Assembly (NCBI RefSeq): GCF_003863335.1
Contig: NZ_RRAZ01000002.1
Coordinates: 162,664 to 226,663, forward strand
Direction: 5' to 3'
DNA from: Falsigemmobacter faecalis
Lineage (GTDB): Bacteria; Pseudomonadota; Alphaproteobacteria; Rhodobacterales; Rhodobacteraceae
DNA length: 64,000 nucleotides
In this document: piece by piece, positions 17,676 through 26,265 of the stretch
Position numbering within the stretch: the first letter of the stretch is position 1
How the letters are laid out: every line of letters starts with the position of its first letter
Notes under the pieces: generated by a model
What the model was told of the DNA's origin: nothing
Databases searched by the model: none
What the model saw: only the letters and a program-made list of their open reading frames with translations
Made by a program: the position numbers and the translations under genes

Positions 17676-18857
17676 TTGGAAAAGATCACCCTGACTGAAC
17701 GCCCCGACCTGAAAGACCAGGCCGAGGCTGCGGGCTTCAGCTTTCACACCATGTATGATGAGCCCTATTGGGATGAAACCTCGGTCTATGCCTTCAGCCT
17801 TGAGCAGATCGAGCAGGACCTCGAAGGTCCCGCAGAGGCGCTGCATGAAATGTGCCGCGAGGCGGTGCCCTATATCCTGCGTCAGGAAGCGCTGCTGGAC
17901 CGGCTGGAAATCCCCCGCGCCCACCGCGGCTGGATCGCCGACAGCTGGACCCGCGGAGAGCCCGAGCTTTATGGCCGCTTTGATTTTGCCTATGACGGCA
18001 GGGGCCCGGCGAAGCTGCTGGAATATAACGCCGACACCCCCACCACGCTGTTCGAAGCGGCCTCTTTCCAGTGGAAATGGCTCGAAGACATGCTCGGGCG
18101 CGGGCAGCTTCCCGAAGGCTCGGACCAGTTCAACGGCATCCATGAGGCCCTGGTAGAGCGCTTTCGCGAGATCATTGAGCAGGGGGAAAACATGCATTTC
18201 ACCTCTGTCGCGGGCGCGACCGAGGATTACGGCACCGTTGAGACCCTCGCCTGGATGGCCAATGAGGCGGGGATCATCCCGCATTACATGGAGCTTGATA
18301 AGATCGGCCTGACCGAAGAGGGCCAGTTCGCCGACAACGAATCCCGCGTCATCGGCACGCTCTTTAAGCTTTACCCCTGGGAAGACCTGCTGCGCGATGA
18401 CTTCGCGGCGAATCTCGCCACCTCCGGCTGCCGCTTTGTTGAGCCGCCGTGGAAGGCGCTGCTGTCGAACAAGGGTCTGCTGCCGGTGCTGTGGGAAATG
18501 TTCCCGGATCACCCGAACCTGCTGCCTGCGTATTTTGCCAATGATGTGCCGGAAGCGGCACAAAAACTCTTTGCAGAACAGGGCGTTGTCGAAAAGCCGA
18601 TCTTCTCGCGCGAAGGTCAGGGCATCAAAATCACCGCCCCCGGCCTCTCAGAGGCGGCAGAACCCGGCCCCTATGACAGCCACCCGAAAATCCTGCAGGC
18701 CTACCACCCGCTGCCCGAGTTTGACGGCTTTAAACCCGTCATCGGCTTATGGATGGCAGGCGGCGCATGTTGTGGTATGGGCATCCGTGAGGACAAAAGC
18801 GCCATCACCGGCAACCTCAGCCGGTTCAAGCCCCATTTTATCCGACCCGGTGCCTGA
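17676..18857 (+). CDS. ygiC: Glutathionylspermidine-synthase-like ATP-grasp protein (YgiC/YjfC family)
   Basis: Encodes about 393 residues. The N-terminus ERPDLKDQAEAAGFSFHTM followed by YWDE is typical of the family, as are YGRFDF, LLEYNADTPTTLFEAA and the C-terminal GQGIKI segment of the ATP-grasp fold. It lacks the amidase half of true bifunctional glutathionylspermidine synthases. The TTG at 17676 has CGGAGA just upstream and gives the family-like N-terminus; a GTG at 17610 would add 22 unrelated residues. The next gene encodes a YgiB-like lipoprotein, the partner seen in E. coli though in the opposite order. Role unresolved. Confidence 0.85.
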   Translation: MEKITLTERPDLKDQAEAAGFSFHTMYDEPYWDETSVYAFSLEQIEQDLEGPAEALHEMCREAVPYILRQEALLDRLEIPRAHRGWIADSWTRGEPELYGRFDFAYDGRGPAKLLEYNADTPTTLFEAASFQWKWLEDMLGRGQLPEGSDQFNGIHEALVERFREIIEQGENMHFTSVAGATEDYGTVETLAWMANEAGIIPHYMELDKIGLTEEGQFADNESRVIGTLFKLYPWEDLLRDDFAANLATSGCRFVEPPWKALLSNKGLLPVLWEMFPDHPNLLPAYFANDVPEAAQKLFAEQGVVEKPIFSREGQGIKITAPGLSEAAEPGPYDSHPKILQAYHPLPEFDGFKPVIGLWMAGGACCGMGIREDKSAITGNLSRFKPHFIRPGA

Positions 18858-18895
18858 TCTCACAGCCTGATCTGACCGCCTGAGGAGAGTAAGAG

Positions 18896-19510
18896 ATGAA
18901 ACGCAACCGCCTGACCCGCCCCGCCACCATCGGTCTGATCGGCCTGACCGCCTTTACGCTGGCAGCCTGCCAGGAAGAGGTCATGGATGTGCCGATGATC
19001 TCTTCGGCCTCGGAATGCACCACCTCGATCCCGGGCGCCACACCGGCAGAGTGCCAGACCGCGATCGATCAGGCCAATGCCGAGCATCAGGCCACGGCAC
19101 CGCGCTATGACGCGGTCGCCGTCTGCGAGGCCGAGCATGGCGCGGGCAATTGCGTGGCCGATAATTCCTCGGGCGGCGGGTCGATCTTCATGCCGATTCT
19201 GATGGGCTATATGATGGGCTCGCTGATGTCGAAACTCGGCGGCGGCGGCGCGGCGGCGGGGGCGGCCAATGCGCGCTCGGTGCCGATGTATCCCGGGGCC
19301 GGCGGCGGCATGCAGACGGCGGATGGCTCGACCAAAGTCGCCGCCGGATCGGGCACCGCGAAAGTCGGCCCTCAGGCCTTTAAGGCCCAGCCCACCACTC
19401 TGGGCAAAGCCCCGATGAGCAGCTCTTCGGTGCGCTCTACCGGTGGCTTTGGCAATTCCTCCACCTCGGGCGGGCGCACGTCATCGGGTGGCGGTGGTTT
19501 TGGCGGCTGA
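18896..19510 (+). CDS. ygiB: DUF1190 / YgiB-like lipoprotein
   Basis: Encodes 204 residues. The signal peptide ends in TLAAC, a lipobox with Cys near residue 25. A Cys-containing region follows (ECTTSIPGATPAECQTAIDQA and YDAVAVCEAEHGAGNC), then a short hydrophobic stretch (IFMPILMGYMMGSLM) and a long Gly/Ser-rich low-complexity tail ending SSGGGGFGG. This layout is that of DUF1190. It lies 38 bp after the YgiC-like gene and is probably co-transcribed. GAGGAGAGTAAGAG precedes the ATG. Function in the envelope is unknown. Confidence 0.8.
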   Translation: MKRNRLTRPATIGLIGLTAFTLAACQEEVMDVPMISSASECTTSIPGATPAECQTAIDQANAEHQATAPRYDAVAVCEAEHGAGNCVADNSSGGGSIFMPILMGYMMGSLMSKLGGGGAAAGAANARSVPMYPGAGGGMQTADGSTKVAAGSGTAKVGPQAFKAQPTTLGKAPMSSSSVRSTGGFGNSSTSGGRTSSGGGGFGG

Positions 19511-19595
19511 TCTGCCGCCACGTCGGACTTGCCAGCGCGGCAGGTCGTGACACTCTCTCCCCCGGGGCGCATCACCACGCGCCAGGGGGAAAGAG

Positions 19596-21152
19596 ATGAC
19601 GACGACTGAGACCGCAGGCCAAAGCACTGGCCGCAATACCATTCAAGATGCCCTGTCCCGCGCCGCCCGCCGCTTTGGCGCGGCCACGGCGCTGAGCTAT
19701 GAAGATCGCAACTGGAGCTTTGCGGGGCTTTATCAATCAGCGGGCCGTATCGCGCTGTCGCTGCAGCAGGCCGGGCTGAAAAAGGGCGACCGCGTTGCCG
19801 CCTACGGCACCAATTCCGATGCCTTTTTCCTGTTGTGGCTGGCCTGCGTGCGGGGCGGCTTTGTGCATGTGCCGATCAACTACGGCCTTGTGGGGCGCGA
19901 GCTGGAATATATCCTGGCGAACTCCGGCGCCTCTGCGCTTTACTGGGATGCCGCGCTGGCCGACAAGGCCAAAGCCGTCAGCCCCGCCCTGCCCCAGCTC
20001 AGCGTCACCGGGCTGCTGAGCGATCTTCTGCCCCTCGCCCTCGCCGGGACCCCGGTTCCCGGGGATCTCTGCCCGGATCTTTGCGACGAGGATCTTGCGC
20101 AGCTTCTTTACACCTCCGGCACCACGGCGGCCCCCAAGGGTGCCATGATGACCCACCGCGCCCTGCTGGCAGAATACACCAGCTCAATCATTGAGCTGGA
20201 CTTCAGCCGCGAAGACCGCGCGCTGGCCGCCCTGCCGCTTTACCATTCCGCGCAGATGCATGTCTTTGTCATGCCGCAGCTTTTGATGGGGGCGCATTCC
20301 CGCCTCATCGCCACACCGCAGCCCGAGACCTGCCTTCAGCTGATCGAAGCCGAGCAGATCACCTCGTTTTTCGCGCCGCCCACCGTCTGGATTTCGCTCC
20401 TGCGCAGCGCCGATTTTGACCGCCGCGATCTGTCGTCGCTGAAGTTCGTCTATTACGGCGCTTCGATCATGCCGGTCCCGGTGCTGCAGGAGCTTCGCGC
20501 CCGCCTGCCCAATGCGCGCCCCTACAACTGCTACGGCCAGTCCGAAATCGGCCCCCTCGCCACGGTTCTTCGCCCCGAAGAACACGACGCCCGCCCCGCT
20601 TCCGCCGGAAAACCGATCTTCAATGTGGAGACGCGGCTGGTCGATGAGCAGATGCAGGACGTGCCGCCGGGCACCCAGGGCGAGATCGTCCACCGCTCGC
20701 CGCAGCTTCTGACCGGCTATTGGGCCGCACCGGAGGCCACGGCCGAGGCCTTTCACGGCGGCTGGTTTCACTCCGGCGATGTCGGCATCATGGATGAAGA
20801 CGGCTATCTGACCGTCGTCGACCGCGTGAAAGACATCATCAAAACCGGCGGCACCATCGTCGCCTCGCGCGAAGTCGAGGAGGTGATTTTCACCCATCCT
20901 TCCGTCAAAGAGGTCGCCGTGGTCGGCCTGCCGCATCCGAAATGGATCGAGGCCGTGGTCGCCTTCGTCGTGCTGCGCCCCGGTGAGACGCCCGACAGCG
21001 CCGCCATTCTCACCCATGCCAAATCGGGGCTTGCCCCCTTCAAGCTGCCAAAAGCGGTGATCTGGCTGGAGGATCTGCCGCGCAACACCGCCGGAAAGAT
21101 CCTGAAGCGCGAGCTTCGCCGCACCTATGAGGCCGAATTCGCGCAGGCCTGA
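19596..21152 (+). CDS. AMP-dependent acyl-CoA synthetase/ligase
   Basis: Encodes 518 residues. ANL-superfamily motifs are in place: the P-loop YTSGTTAAPKGAMMTH, the adenine-binding YNCYGQSEIG, the HSGDVGIMDEDGYLTVVDR segment and the catalytic Lys near the end in PRNTAGKILKRELR. These enzymes activate a carboxylic acid with ATP and transfer it to CoA. The overall pattern suggests a fatty or medium-chain acid rather than acetate. No beta-oxidation gene is adjacent, so the pathway cannot be named. It appears monocistronic, followed by a perfect inverted repeat. Confidence 0.92.
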   Translation: MTTTETAGQSTGRNTIQDALSRAARRFGAATALSYEDRNWSFAGLYQSAGRIALSLQQAGLKKGDRVAAYGTNSDAFFLLWLACVRGGFVHVPINYGLVGRELEYILANSGASALYWDAALADKAKAVSPALPQLSVTGLLSDLLPLALAGTPVPGDLCPDLCDEDLAQLLYTSGTTAAPKGAMMTHRALLAEYTSSIIELDFSREDRALAALPLYHSAQMHVFVMPQLLMGAHSRLIATPQPETCLQLIEAEQITSFFAPPTVWISLLRSADFDRRDLSSLKFVYYGASIMPVPVLQELRARLPNARPYNCYGQSEIGPLATVLRPEEHDARPASAGKPIFNVETRLVDEQMQDVPPGTQGEIVHRSPQLLTGYWAAPEATAEAFHGGWFHSGDVGIMDEDGYLTVVDRVKDIIKTGGTIVASREVEEVIFTHPSVKEVAVVGLPHPKWIEAVVAFVVLRPGETPDSAAILTHAKSGLAPFKLPKAVIWLEDLPRNTAGKILKRELRRTYEAEFAQA

Positions 21153-21195
21153 TCCATCGGGGGTTGGATTCCTGACTGTCTTGCCTGCCCCCGGA

Positions 21196-21230
21196 TTGTT
21201 AAGCCCGGTCCAGTGATACGGGCTTAACAA
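21196..21230. repeat. Perfect 12-bp inverted repeat
   Basis: TTGTTAAGCCCG (21196-21207) and CGGGCTTAACAA (21219-21230) pair exactly with an 11-nt spacer. It lies 44 bp after the acyl-CoA synthetase stop and 8 bp before the next start codon. As RNA it is a stable hairpin without a T-run. As DNA it could be an operator covering the start region of the phosphatase-like gene. Confidence 0.6.
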
Positions 21231-21238
21231 TTATCCAT

Positions 21239-21790
21239 ATGATTACCATAGACCGTCCTTTCGTGCTGATCCGCCATGGACAGACCGACGCCAGCCGCGG
21301 CGGCAGTCTCATGGGGCGGCGCGAGGCCCAGCTGACGGATGCCGGCACCAGCGCCGCCGAAGCCCTCGCGGCTCTGCCCTGGGAGGGGCCGCTTTACGTC
21401 TTCGCCTCGCCGCAGAAACCCACCCATCAGACCGCCGCCCTCGCCTTTCCCGAAGAAGAGATCCTGCTGCATGAAGGCCTGCGCGCGCAGTCATGCGGCG
21501 ATCCGGAAGGCCAGCCGATGCCCGGCGGTGAAAGCGGGTCCGATCTGCAGGCGCGGGTGGCCGCCACCATCAGTGATTGCCTGGCGCGCAGCCCGAAACA
21601 CCATCTGACGGTTCTTGTCGTGCCGTCCGGCATCCTCTGCGCTGCCCGCGCTGTCACCGGCGGCGATCCCGGTGGTGCCGCTCCGGCCCATGCGGTGCCG
21701 CGGCTTTTCTCTCCCTTGGGCGGTGGGAAATTTCGCGAAAGCGGGATTTTTTCAAGCCCCCCCGTTTCGGGGGGCTATGCGAAAGTATAG
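21239..21790 (+). CDS. Histidine-phosphatase-superfamily protein with degenerate active site
   Basis: Encodes 183 residues. The first motif LIRHGQTD (Arg and phospho-accepting His) and the GGESGSDLQARV segment place it in the phosphoglycerate-mutase-like superfamily. However, the second core Arg (normally S-x-L-x-R-A-x-Q-T-A) is replaced: the segment reads ASPQKPTHQTA. The second catalytic His (normally S-H-G) is also absent, with VVPSGILCAA in its place. The last 20 residues overlap a GC-rich hairpin (about 21755-21776) and look unconserved. It may be a pseudoenzyme or a decaying gene. Confidence 0.75.
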   Translation: MITIDRPFVLIRHGQTDASRGGSLMGRREAQLTDAGTSAAEALAALPWEGPLYVFASPQKPTHQTAALAFPEEEILLHEGLRAQSCGDPEGQPMPGGESGSDLQARVAATISDCLARSPKHHLTVLVVPSGILCAARAVTGGDPGGAAPAHAVPRLFSPLGGGKFRESGIFSSPPVSGGYAKV

Positions 21791-21837
21791 TCACCCTCTA
21801 GATTACGGACATTCTTATATCTCTGATTGTTCGCGCC

Positions 21838-22767
21838 ATGAAATTTCTACCTCAGGAATCTGTGCTGCCCGGTCTTCTCATCGGGTTTGCGCTGCTCATC
21901 ACACCACCGGCTCAGGCCCAGGCCGCCCAGGAAACGGCCCAAAGCCTCTCGCGGCTGGGGCAGAGCCTCTGTCAGATCGCCTTTGAGGGGGGGCTGCCCT
22001 CGGTGGACGCTGCGCCTTTGCGCAAGTCTGCCCGCTCTGCGCCGGAGCGCGCCGGGGTTTGCAGCTGCACCGCAAAAAGCCTGTCGGGCGCGGCCCCGTC
22101 GCTTTTAAGCGGCCTGCAGGCGGAACTGGCGCAGGATTTCCTCAGCCATGCGCTGCTCGACGATGTGATCGACGATCACCTCACCCCCTGCCTGCCGCAG
22201 AACCGCAGCACCGCCGCACAGACCGGGGGGAGCGACGAAGGCGTCGGTGACTATCCTTTCGTGATCCCCGCGCAATGCGAGATGGCCCTTGAGGGAGAGG
22301 TCGCCGCCTGGGGCGTGATGCCCGCCCATTTCACCGAAGCTCTGCGCAGCGAAAGCCGCAGCCGTGAGATGTTCTGCGCCTGCACCACCGATCAGATGGT
22401 GCAGAACTACCGCGCCCTCTCCCGCGCGATCCAGACGGAACGGACTGAAGGCGAAGCCTTTTCGCGCTATCTCGGGATTTCCATGACCCATTGCCTGCGC
22501 TACCCGCAACCCGCCTCTGCGCGCCCCGCCATCAGCGCCGAGGCGCTGGCGATCTGCGAAGCGGCCTTTGCAGAGGGTCTGCTCAATGGTCTCGACACGG
22601 TGGAGCTAAGCCGCTGGATGCGCGGCTCGGGCCTCAGTTCTGAACAGCTTTGCGACTGCGCCGCCTCGGGCGCCGTGATCCGCGAGCCCGACGCGCTTGG
22701 CCGCGAAGACCGCAGCGAAGTGCTGCGCGCGGTGGCCGATTGCCAGCGCATGCTCTGGCGGGGATGA
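21838..22767 (+). CDS. Secreted protein with three C...CxC...C repeats
   Basis: Encodes 309 residues with a signal peptide (about residues 1-28, ending AQAQA). Three degenerate repeats follow, each with four cysteines in the pattern C, about 30 residues, C-x-C, about 27-40 residues, C: Cys45/75/77/118, Cys147/180/182/219 and Cys240/272/274/302. Each repeat opens with a similar helix (CQIAFEGGL, CEMALEGEV, CEAAFAEGL). I recognise no named family. The regular Cys spacing suggests disulfides or metal binding in the periplasm. The stop lies 4 bp before the MalT-like regulator, indicating an operon. Confidence 0.65.
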   Translation: MKFLPQESVLPGLLIGFALLITPPAQAQAAQETAQSLSRLGQSLCQIAFEGGLPSVDAAPLRKSARSAPERAGVCSCTAKSLSGAAPSLLSGLQAELAQDFLSHALLDDVIDDHLTPCLPQNRSTAAQTGGSDEGVGDYPFVIPAQCEMALEGEVAAWGVMPAHFTEALRSESRSREMFCACTTDQMVQNYRALSRAIQTERTEGEAFSRYLGISMTHCLRYPQPASARPAISAEALAICEAAFAEGLLNGLDTVELSRWMRGSGLSSEQLCDCAASGAVIREPDALGREDRSEVLRAVADCQRMLWRG

Positions 22768-22771
22768 CCGG

Positions 22772-25243
22772 ATGCCTGAAACCCTGATCCATCGCAGCGC
22801 ACCGCCTGTCGCCCGGCCGCCCCCCACGCCCGTTACGGCCCTGGTTGCGCGCCCCCGGCTGACCACGGCGCTGCTGAACGCGGCTCAGGGGCTGACCGTG
22901 CTCGCCGCCCCCCCGGGCTGCGGCAAGACCAGCCTTCTCACCCTTCTGGCCGCAGAAGCGGAGGCGCGGGGCATGGTGGTACACCAGCTCACCGCGCCCT
23001 GTCCCCAGGCCCTGCTGGCCGGGCTCGCAAAGCCGGGCGTCACGCCGGGCCTCTGGCTCATCAGCGGCACGGCCGGGATCGACGACGACAGCTTCGCCGC
23101 CCGCATCGCCCCGGCCCTGCTGCAGGCCGCCGCCACGCAGCGCCTTATCCTGGCAGAGCCGCGCCTGCGCAGCGCCGCCCTGCGGCAGGCCTGGCTGCGC
23201 CAGGACCTCAGCGTGATCAGTGCCGCCGATCTGCGCTTTGATGAGACCGAGGCCCGCGCCCTGCTGGGCCCCGATCTCAGCGCCGCGGATCTGCGCCATC
23301 TGCTGGACCTCAGCGGCGGCTGGATCGCAGCCCTGCGCCATCTGCCCCCCGGCACCGGCCGCGAAGCCCCCCTGCCCCCGGTGCTTTCCGCCTGGTATGA
23401 AGAGGAAATCTGCGCCCGCCTTGATCCCGCCACCCTGCGGCTGGTGATGGATCTGGCCCTGGCGCAGCGCTTTTCGCCCGCGCTTCTCGACGCCCTGCCC
23501 CCCCACCCGGAGGGGCCGCTTGCCGGATGGGAGGGCCTGGCCCCCCTTCTGCGCGACGGCGTTCTTTTGCAGCGCCACGGGCGCAGCCCCGGCGAATTCC
23601 GCCTGCAGCCCGCCTTCGCGCACCACCTGCGCGAGCGGCTGCGCAGCCATCTGCCGACCCGCGCCACCCTGATCGGGGACCTCATGCTCCGCTGGTGGGA
23701 GAGCCGCGACAACCGCGCGGAACTGGCCCGTCATGCCCTCAGCCTCGACGACACCACCCGCGCGGCCGAACTGCTGGAGGCGGCGGGCGGCATCACCACC
23801 GATATGAGCGACGGCCCCGATTTCGCCCGCGATCTGCCGGTCTGCACCGAACTGGCCCGCGATCTGCCGCTGCTCTTTTTGTCGCAGATCTATCACCGCA
23901 GCCGCACCGGACGGCTGGCCGAGGCGGAGCTGCTCTTTGAACACGCCCGCCGCGGCACGAAGGGCTTCACCGACCTGCGCGGCACCGCAGATCCCGCAGA
24001 GGTTCTCGCCTGGGCCCGGATGCTGGAGATGATCTTCGTCTCGGGCTCTGACCGTCCGGTGCCTGCGTCGCTGATCACCGATCTGCGCGACAGCCTTGCG
24101 GCCTTTGTCGGCCGTCACCCGGTGGTGGCGCTCTCCATCGCCTCGGTGCTTGCCTGGGCAGAAGTCGAGGATAAGGATTTCTGCAGCGCCCGCCGGACCA
24201 TCACCCTCGGGCAGCAGCTTCTGACCCGCGCACCTCAATCTAAGTGCATGATATTTCTGAATATCTATCTTGCCCGCTGCGAGCTGGCCACCGGCAGCCT
24301 GCCAGAGGCGCTCAGCGCCGCTGCGCGCGCCGTGGCCCAGGCCGAAGCCTGGTGCACCCCCGGCGGATATGAGGTCATCAACGCCCGGATCTGGCAGGGC
24401 ATCTGCCTTGCAGAAGCCGGTCAGACCGCCGGCGCGCGCCCCATCCTGAGCACCGCTCTGGCGGCCGCCCCGCGCGTCTTTGGCTATGTCACCCTCTATG
24501 CCGAGGGCTGGAGCGCGCTGGCCCGCATCCTGGCAACAGAGGACGGCCCCGAGGCGGCCCGCGCGGGTCTCAGCGCGGCGCGCCGCTTTGCGCACAACAG
24601 CGAACTCCCCCGCCTGGCGCTTTGTCTGGACCAGCTGATCGCCCTGAATTGCGACGGCCTTCTGCCCCCCGCTGCGGCGCCCCTGGCCCAGGCTGCGCTG
24701 GCGCTAAAGGCCGGTCGCGCGGCTGAGGCGGCACAGCTCCTCGACACCCTGCCTGCCGCGATCCCCGATCAACGCGAGCGGATCACCGCCCTCATCCTGC
24801 GCATCCGCGCCGGGCTTGGCCAGCGTCGCTATAGTGCGGCCCTGACGGCGGCGGAAGAGCTGCTGCCGCTTCTCAGCCAAAGCGGCAACCGCAGGCTTGC
24901 GGCGGAGGCCATGCCCTGGCTTTTGAGTGTGCGCAGCCAGTGTCATCGCGGCGGCCGTGCCCTCAGCCCCCATGCGCTGGCAATCCTCGACCGGCTGAGC
25001 GCCGAGCTTCCCGCCGCCGCGGAAGCCGCGGTGCCCAGCGTCAGCGGTGCGGGCCTTCTTTCCCCGCGCGAGGGCGAGATTATCGCTCTGGTGGCTGAAG
25101 GGCTGATTACCAAAGAGATCGCCCGGCGGCTCGGGATCTCTGAAGGGACCGTTAAAAGTCACCGTAAAAAGATCCATGAAAAGCTCGATGTCACCTCACG
25201 CTCGCAGGCGATCCTGAAAGCGCGGGAACTGCAGCTGATCTGA
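22772..25243 (+). CDS. MalT-like LuxR-family transcriptional regulator
   Basis: Encodes 823 residues. The N-terminus has a P-loop (AAPPGCGKTSLLTLL), the centre is a long helical TPR-like region, and the C-terminus is a LuxR/GerE helix-turn-helix (LSPREGEIIALVAEGLITKE, then IARRLGISEGTVKSHRKKIH). This is the layout of the large ATP-binding LuxR (MalT/AcoK-like) regulators, which sense a ligand and activate neighbouring operons. The start at 22772 leaves a 4-bp gap to the preceding repeat-protein gene. Its target is unknown; the co-transcribed secreted protein is a candidate partner. The stop is immediately followed by a parS-like palindrome. Confidence 0.88.
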   Translation: MPETLIHRSAPPVARPPPTPVTALVARPRLTTALLNAAQGLTVLAAPPGCGKTSLLTLLAAEAEARGMVVHQLTAPCPQALLAGLAKPGVTPGLWLISGTAGIDDDSFAARIAPALLQAAATQRLILAEPRLRSAALRQAWLRQDLSVISAADLRFDETEARALLGPDLSAADLRHLLDLSGGWIAALRHLPPGTGREAPLPPVLSAWYEEEICARLDPATLRLVMDLALAQRFSPALLDALPPHPEGPLAGWEGLAPLLRDGVLLQRHGRSPGEFRLQPAFAHHLRERLRSHLPTRATLIGDLMLRWWESRDNRAELARHALSLDDTTRAAELLEAAGGITTDMSDGPDFARDLPVCTELARDLPLLFLSQIYHRSRTGRLAEAELLFEHARRGTKGFTDLRGTADPAEVLAWARMLEMIFVSGSDRPVPASLITDLRDSLAAFVGRHPVVALSIASVLAWAEVEDKDFCSARRTITLGQQLLTRAPQSKCMIFLNIYLARCELATGSLPEALSAAARAVAQAEAWCTPGGYEVINARIWQGICLAEAGQTAGARPILSTALAAAPRVFGYVTLYAEGWSALARILATEDGPEAARAGLSAARRFAHNSELPRLALCLDQLIALNCDGLLPPAAAPLAQAALALKAGRAAEAAQLLDTLPAAIPDQRERITALILRIRAGLGQRRYSAALTAAEELLPLLSQSGNRRLAAEAMPWLLSVRSQCHRGGRALSPHALAILDRLSAELPAAAEAAVPSVSGAGLLSPREGEIIALVAEGLITKEIARRLGISEGTVKSHRKKIHEKLDVTSRSQAILKARELQLI

Positions 25244-25244
25244 C

Positions 25245-25260
25245 CTTCCCCATGGGGAAG
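25245..25260. repeat. parS: parS-like palindrome 1
   Basis: CTTCCCCATGGGGAAG, a perfect 16-bp palindrome two bases after the stop of the LuxR-type regulator and just beyond the 3' end of the repA-like gene. It is the leftmost of seven copies of CTTCCCC-N2-GGGGAAG, all between 25.2 and 28.9 kb. Confidence 0.8.
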
Positions 25261-25263
25261 ATT

Positions 25264-25911
25264 TCACGCCTGCAGCCGGACCGGCCCGCCCCAGAGATGC
25301 TCAAGCCGCGTCAGATAATGGGTCTGCACATAGCTGGCATGAAACCCCGAGGGCGCGCGCAGGATCAGCTCCCCCTCTTCGCAAATCGGCGTCAGCCCCG
25401 CAAACCAGGCCTGCCAGACCGCGCGGTCCTGTTCTGCCAGCACCCGCGCAATCCGGCCCCAGCGGGTGTTGCCGATCTGCGGAAAGGCAATCACCTTTTC
25501 CTCAACCGCCGTCACCGCCACAGGCGCAGGCTTTTGCAGCCTCCGCGCCAGCGCCGTGCCGCTGACCTCCCAGGTCTCAGCGGTATCCGCCAGGATCCGC
25601 GTCACATCCAGCCCCAGCCAGGCCGCCTGCCCCCGCACCGAGCGGCGCTTCTCATAAAGCCAGCCTCTTTCACGAATGGCCGCCAGTTCGCGCTTCACCG
25701 TGCGCACATCCACAGACCAGAGTTTCGCGATCAGGAGCTGGCTGACGCTCAACCGATCCTCCTGCCAGTTGTAATGCGCGGTGATCAGACAGATCAGCCG
25801 CAGAACCTGCCGCTGCAGAGTCCGGTCCTGCGACAGCCCCCAGGCCCCGAGCGCCGTCAGAAGGTCATATTTCTGCACCGCGGACAAAGCTGCGCCAGTC
25901 GCCCTCGTCAT
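25264..25911 (-). CDS. repA: DnaA-like plasmid replication initiator (copy 1, with parAB)
   Basis: Encodes 215 residues. The N-terminal half (YDLLTAL, then ITAHYNWQEDRLSVSQ and LWSVDVRTVKRELAAI) looks like a winged-helix DNA-binding region. The C-terminal part (WGRIARVLAEQDRAVWQAWF, then LILRAPSGFHASYVQTHYL) resembles the small N-terminal domain of chromosomal DnaA. This combination, next to parA-parB and palindromic parS sites, fits the DnaA-like replicase group of Rhodobacterales plasmids. It is divergent from parA across a 470-bp gap that should contain the origin. A clear paralogue lies at 58313-59005. Confidence 0.85.
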   Translation of the reverse strand: MTRATGAALSAVQKYDLLTALGAWGLSQDRTLQRQVLRLICLITAHYNWQEDRLSVSQLLIAKLWSVDVRTVKRELAAIRERGWLYEKRRSVRGQAAWLGLDVTRILADTAETWEVSGTALARRLQKPAPVAVTAVEEKVIAFPQIGNTRWGRIARVLAEQDRAVWQAWFAGLTPICEEGELILRAPSGFHASYVQTHYLTRLEHLWGGPVRLQA

Positions 25912-26072
25912 TCCTCACGCCCCCCACTGGCGCTGTTTCCCCACATCCGTGGCTGAAACGTCTCACTTTCGATTTGCCCCGACCTCTGCGCTGAATCACT
26001 CAACGCTGTTGCCGGGAATTTCTTCATTTGCGTCCTGTAACACGATTCTGTCAAGCGCTTCAGAGCGGGTAG

Positions 26073-26205
26073 CACGTGGTTTCCTGTTTTTTGATCTCTT
26101 TGTAAGAGTTTTAAAGGTATTTAGGTAATAGGGGACATATATGATGTCACCAAATAGGGCGCATAATGTCACCCTATTTGCCCTTGGACGGCCTAAGATG
26201 TCCCC
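26073..26205. other. Candidate replication origin: AT-rich tract plus short repeats
   Basis: An AT-rich stretch (about 26073-26130) leads into a dense repeat block. The octamer ATGTC(A/C)CC occurs three times in direct orientation (26144-26151, 26166-26173, 26198-26205; offsets of 22 and 32 bp, near whole helical turns) and once inverted as GGGGACAT (26131-26138). Overlapping it, CAAATAGGG (26151-26159) and CCCTATTTG (26172-26180) form a perfect 9-bp inverted repeat. The block sits between divergent repA and parA, where initiator or ParA binding is expected. I found no consensus DnaA box. Confidence 0.55.
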
Positions 26206-26265
26206 CCGGACAGGATACCTCTCAGCTCATTCTAAGACGAAGTGCCATCTCCGGGGATGGATCAG

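Noticed and set aside
22634..24595. Long 653-codon open frame on the minus strand
   Set aside because: It is antisense to the LuxR-type regulator, has no family resemblance and is Arg/Gly/Gln-rich, as expected for a shadow frame in GC-rich DNA.
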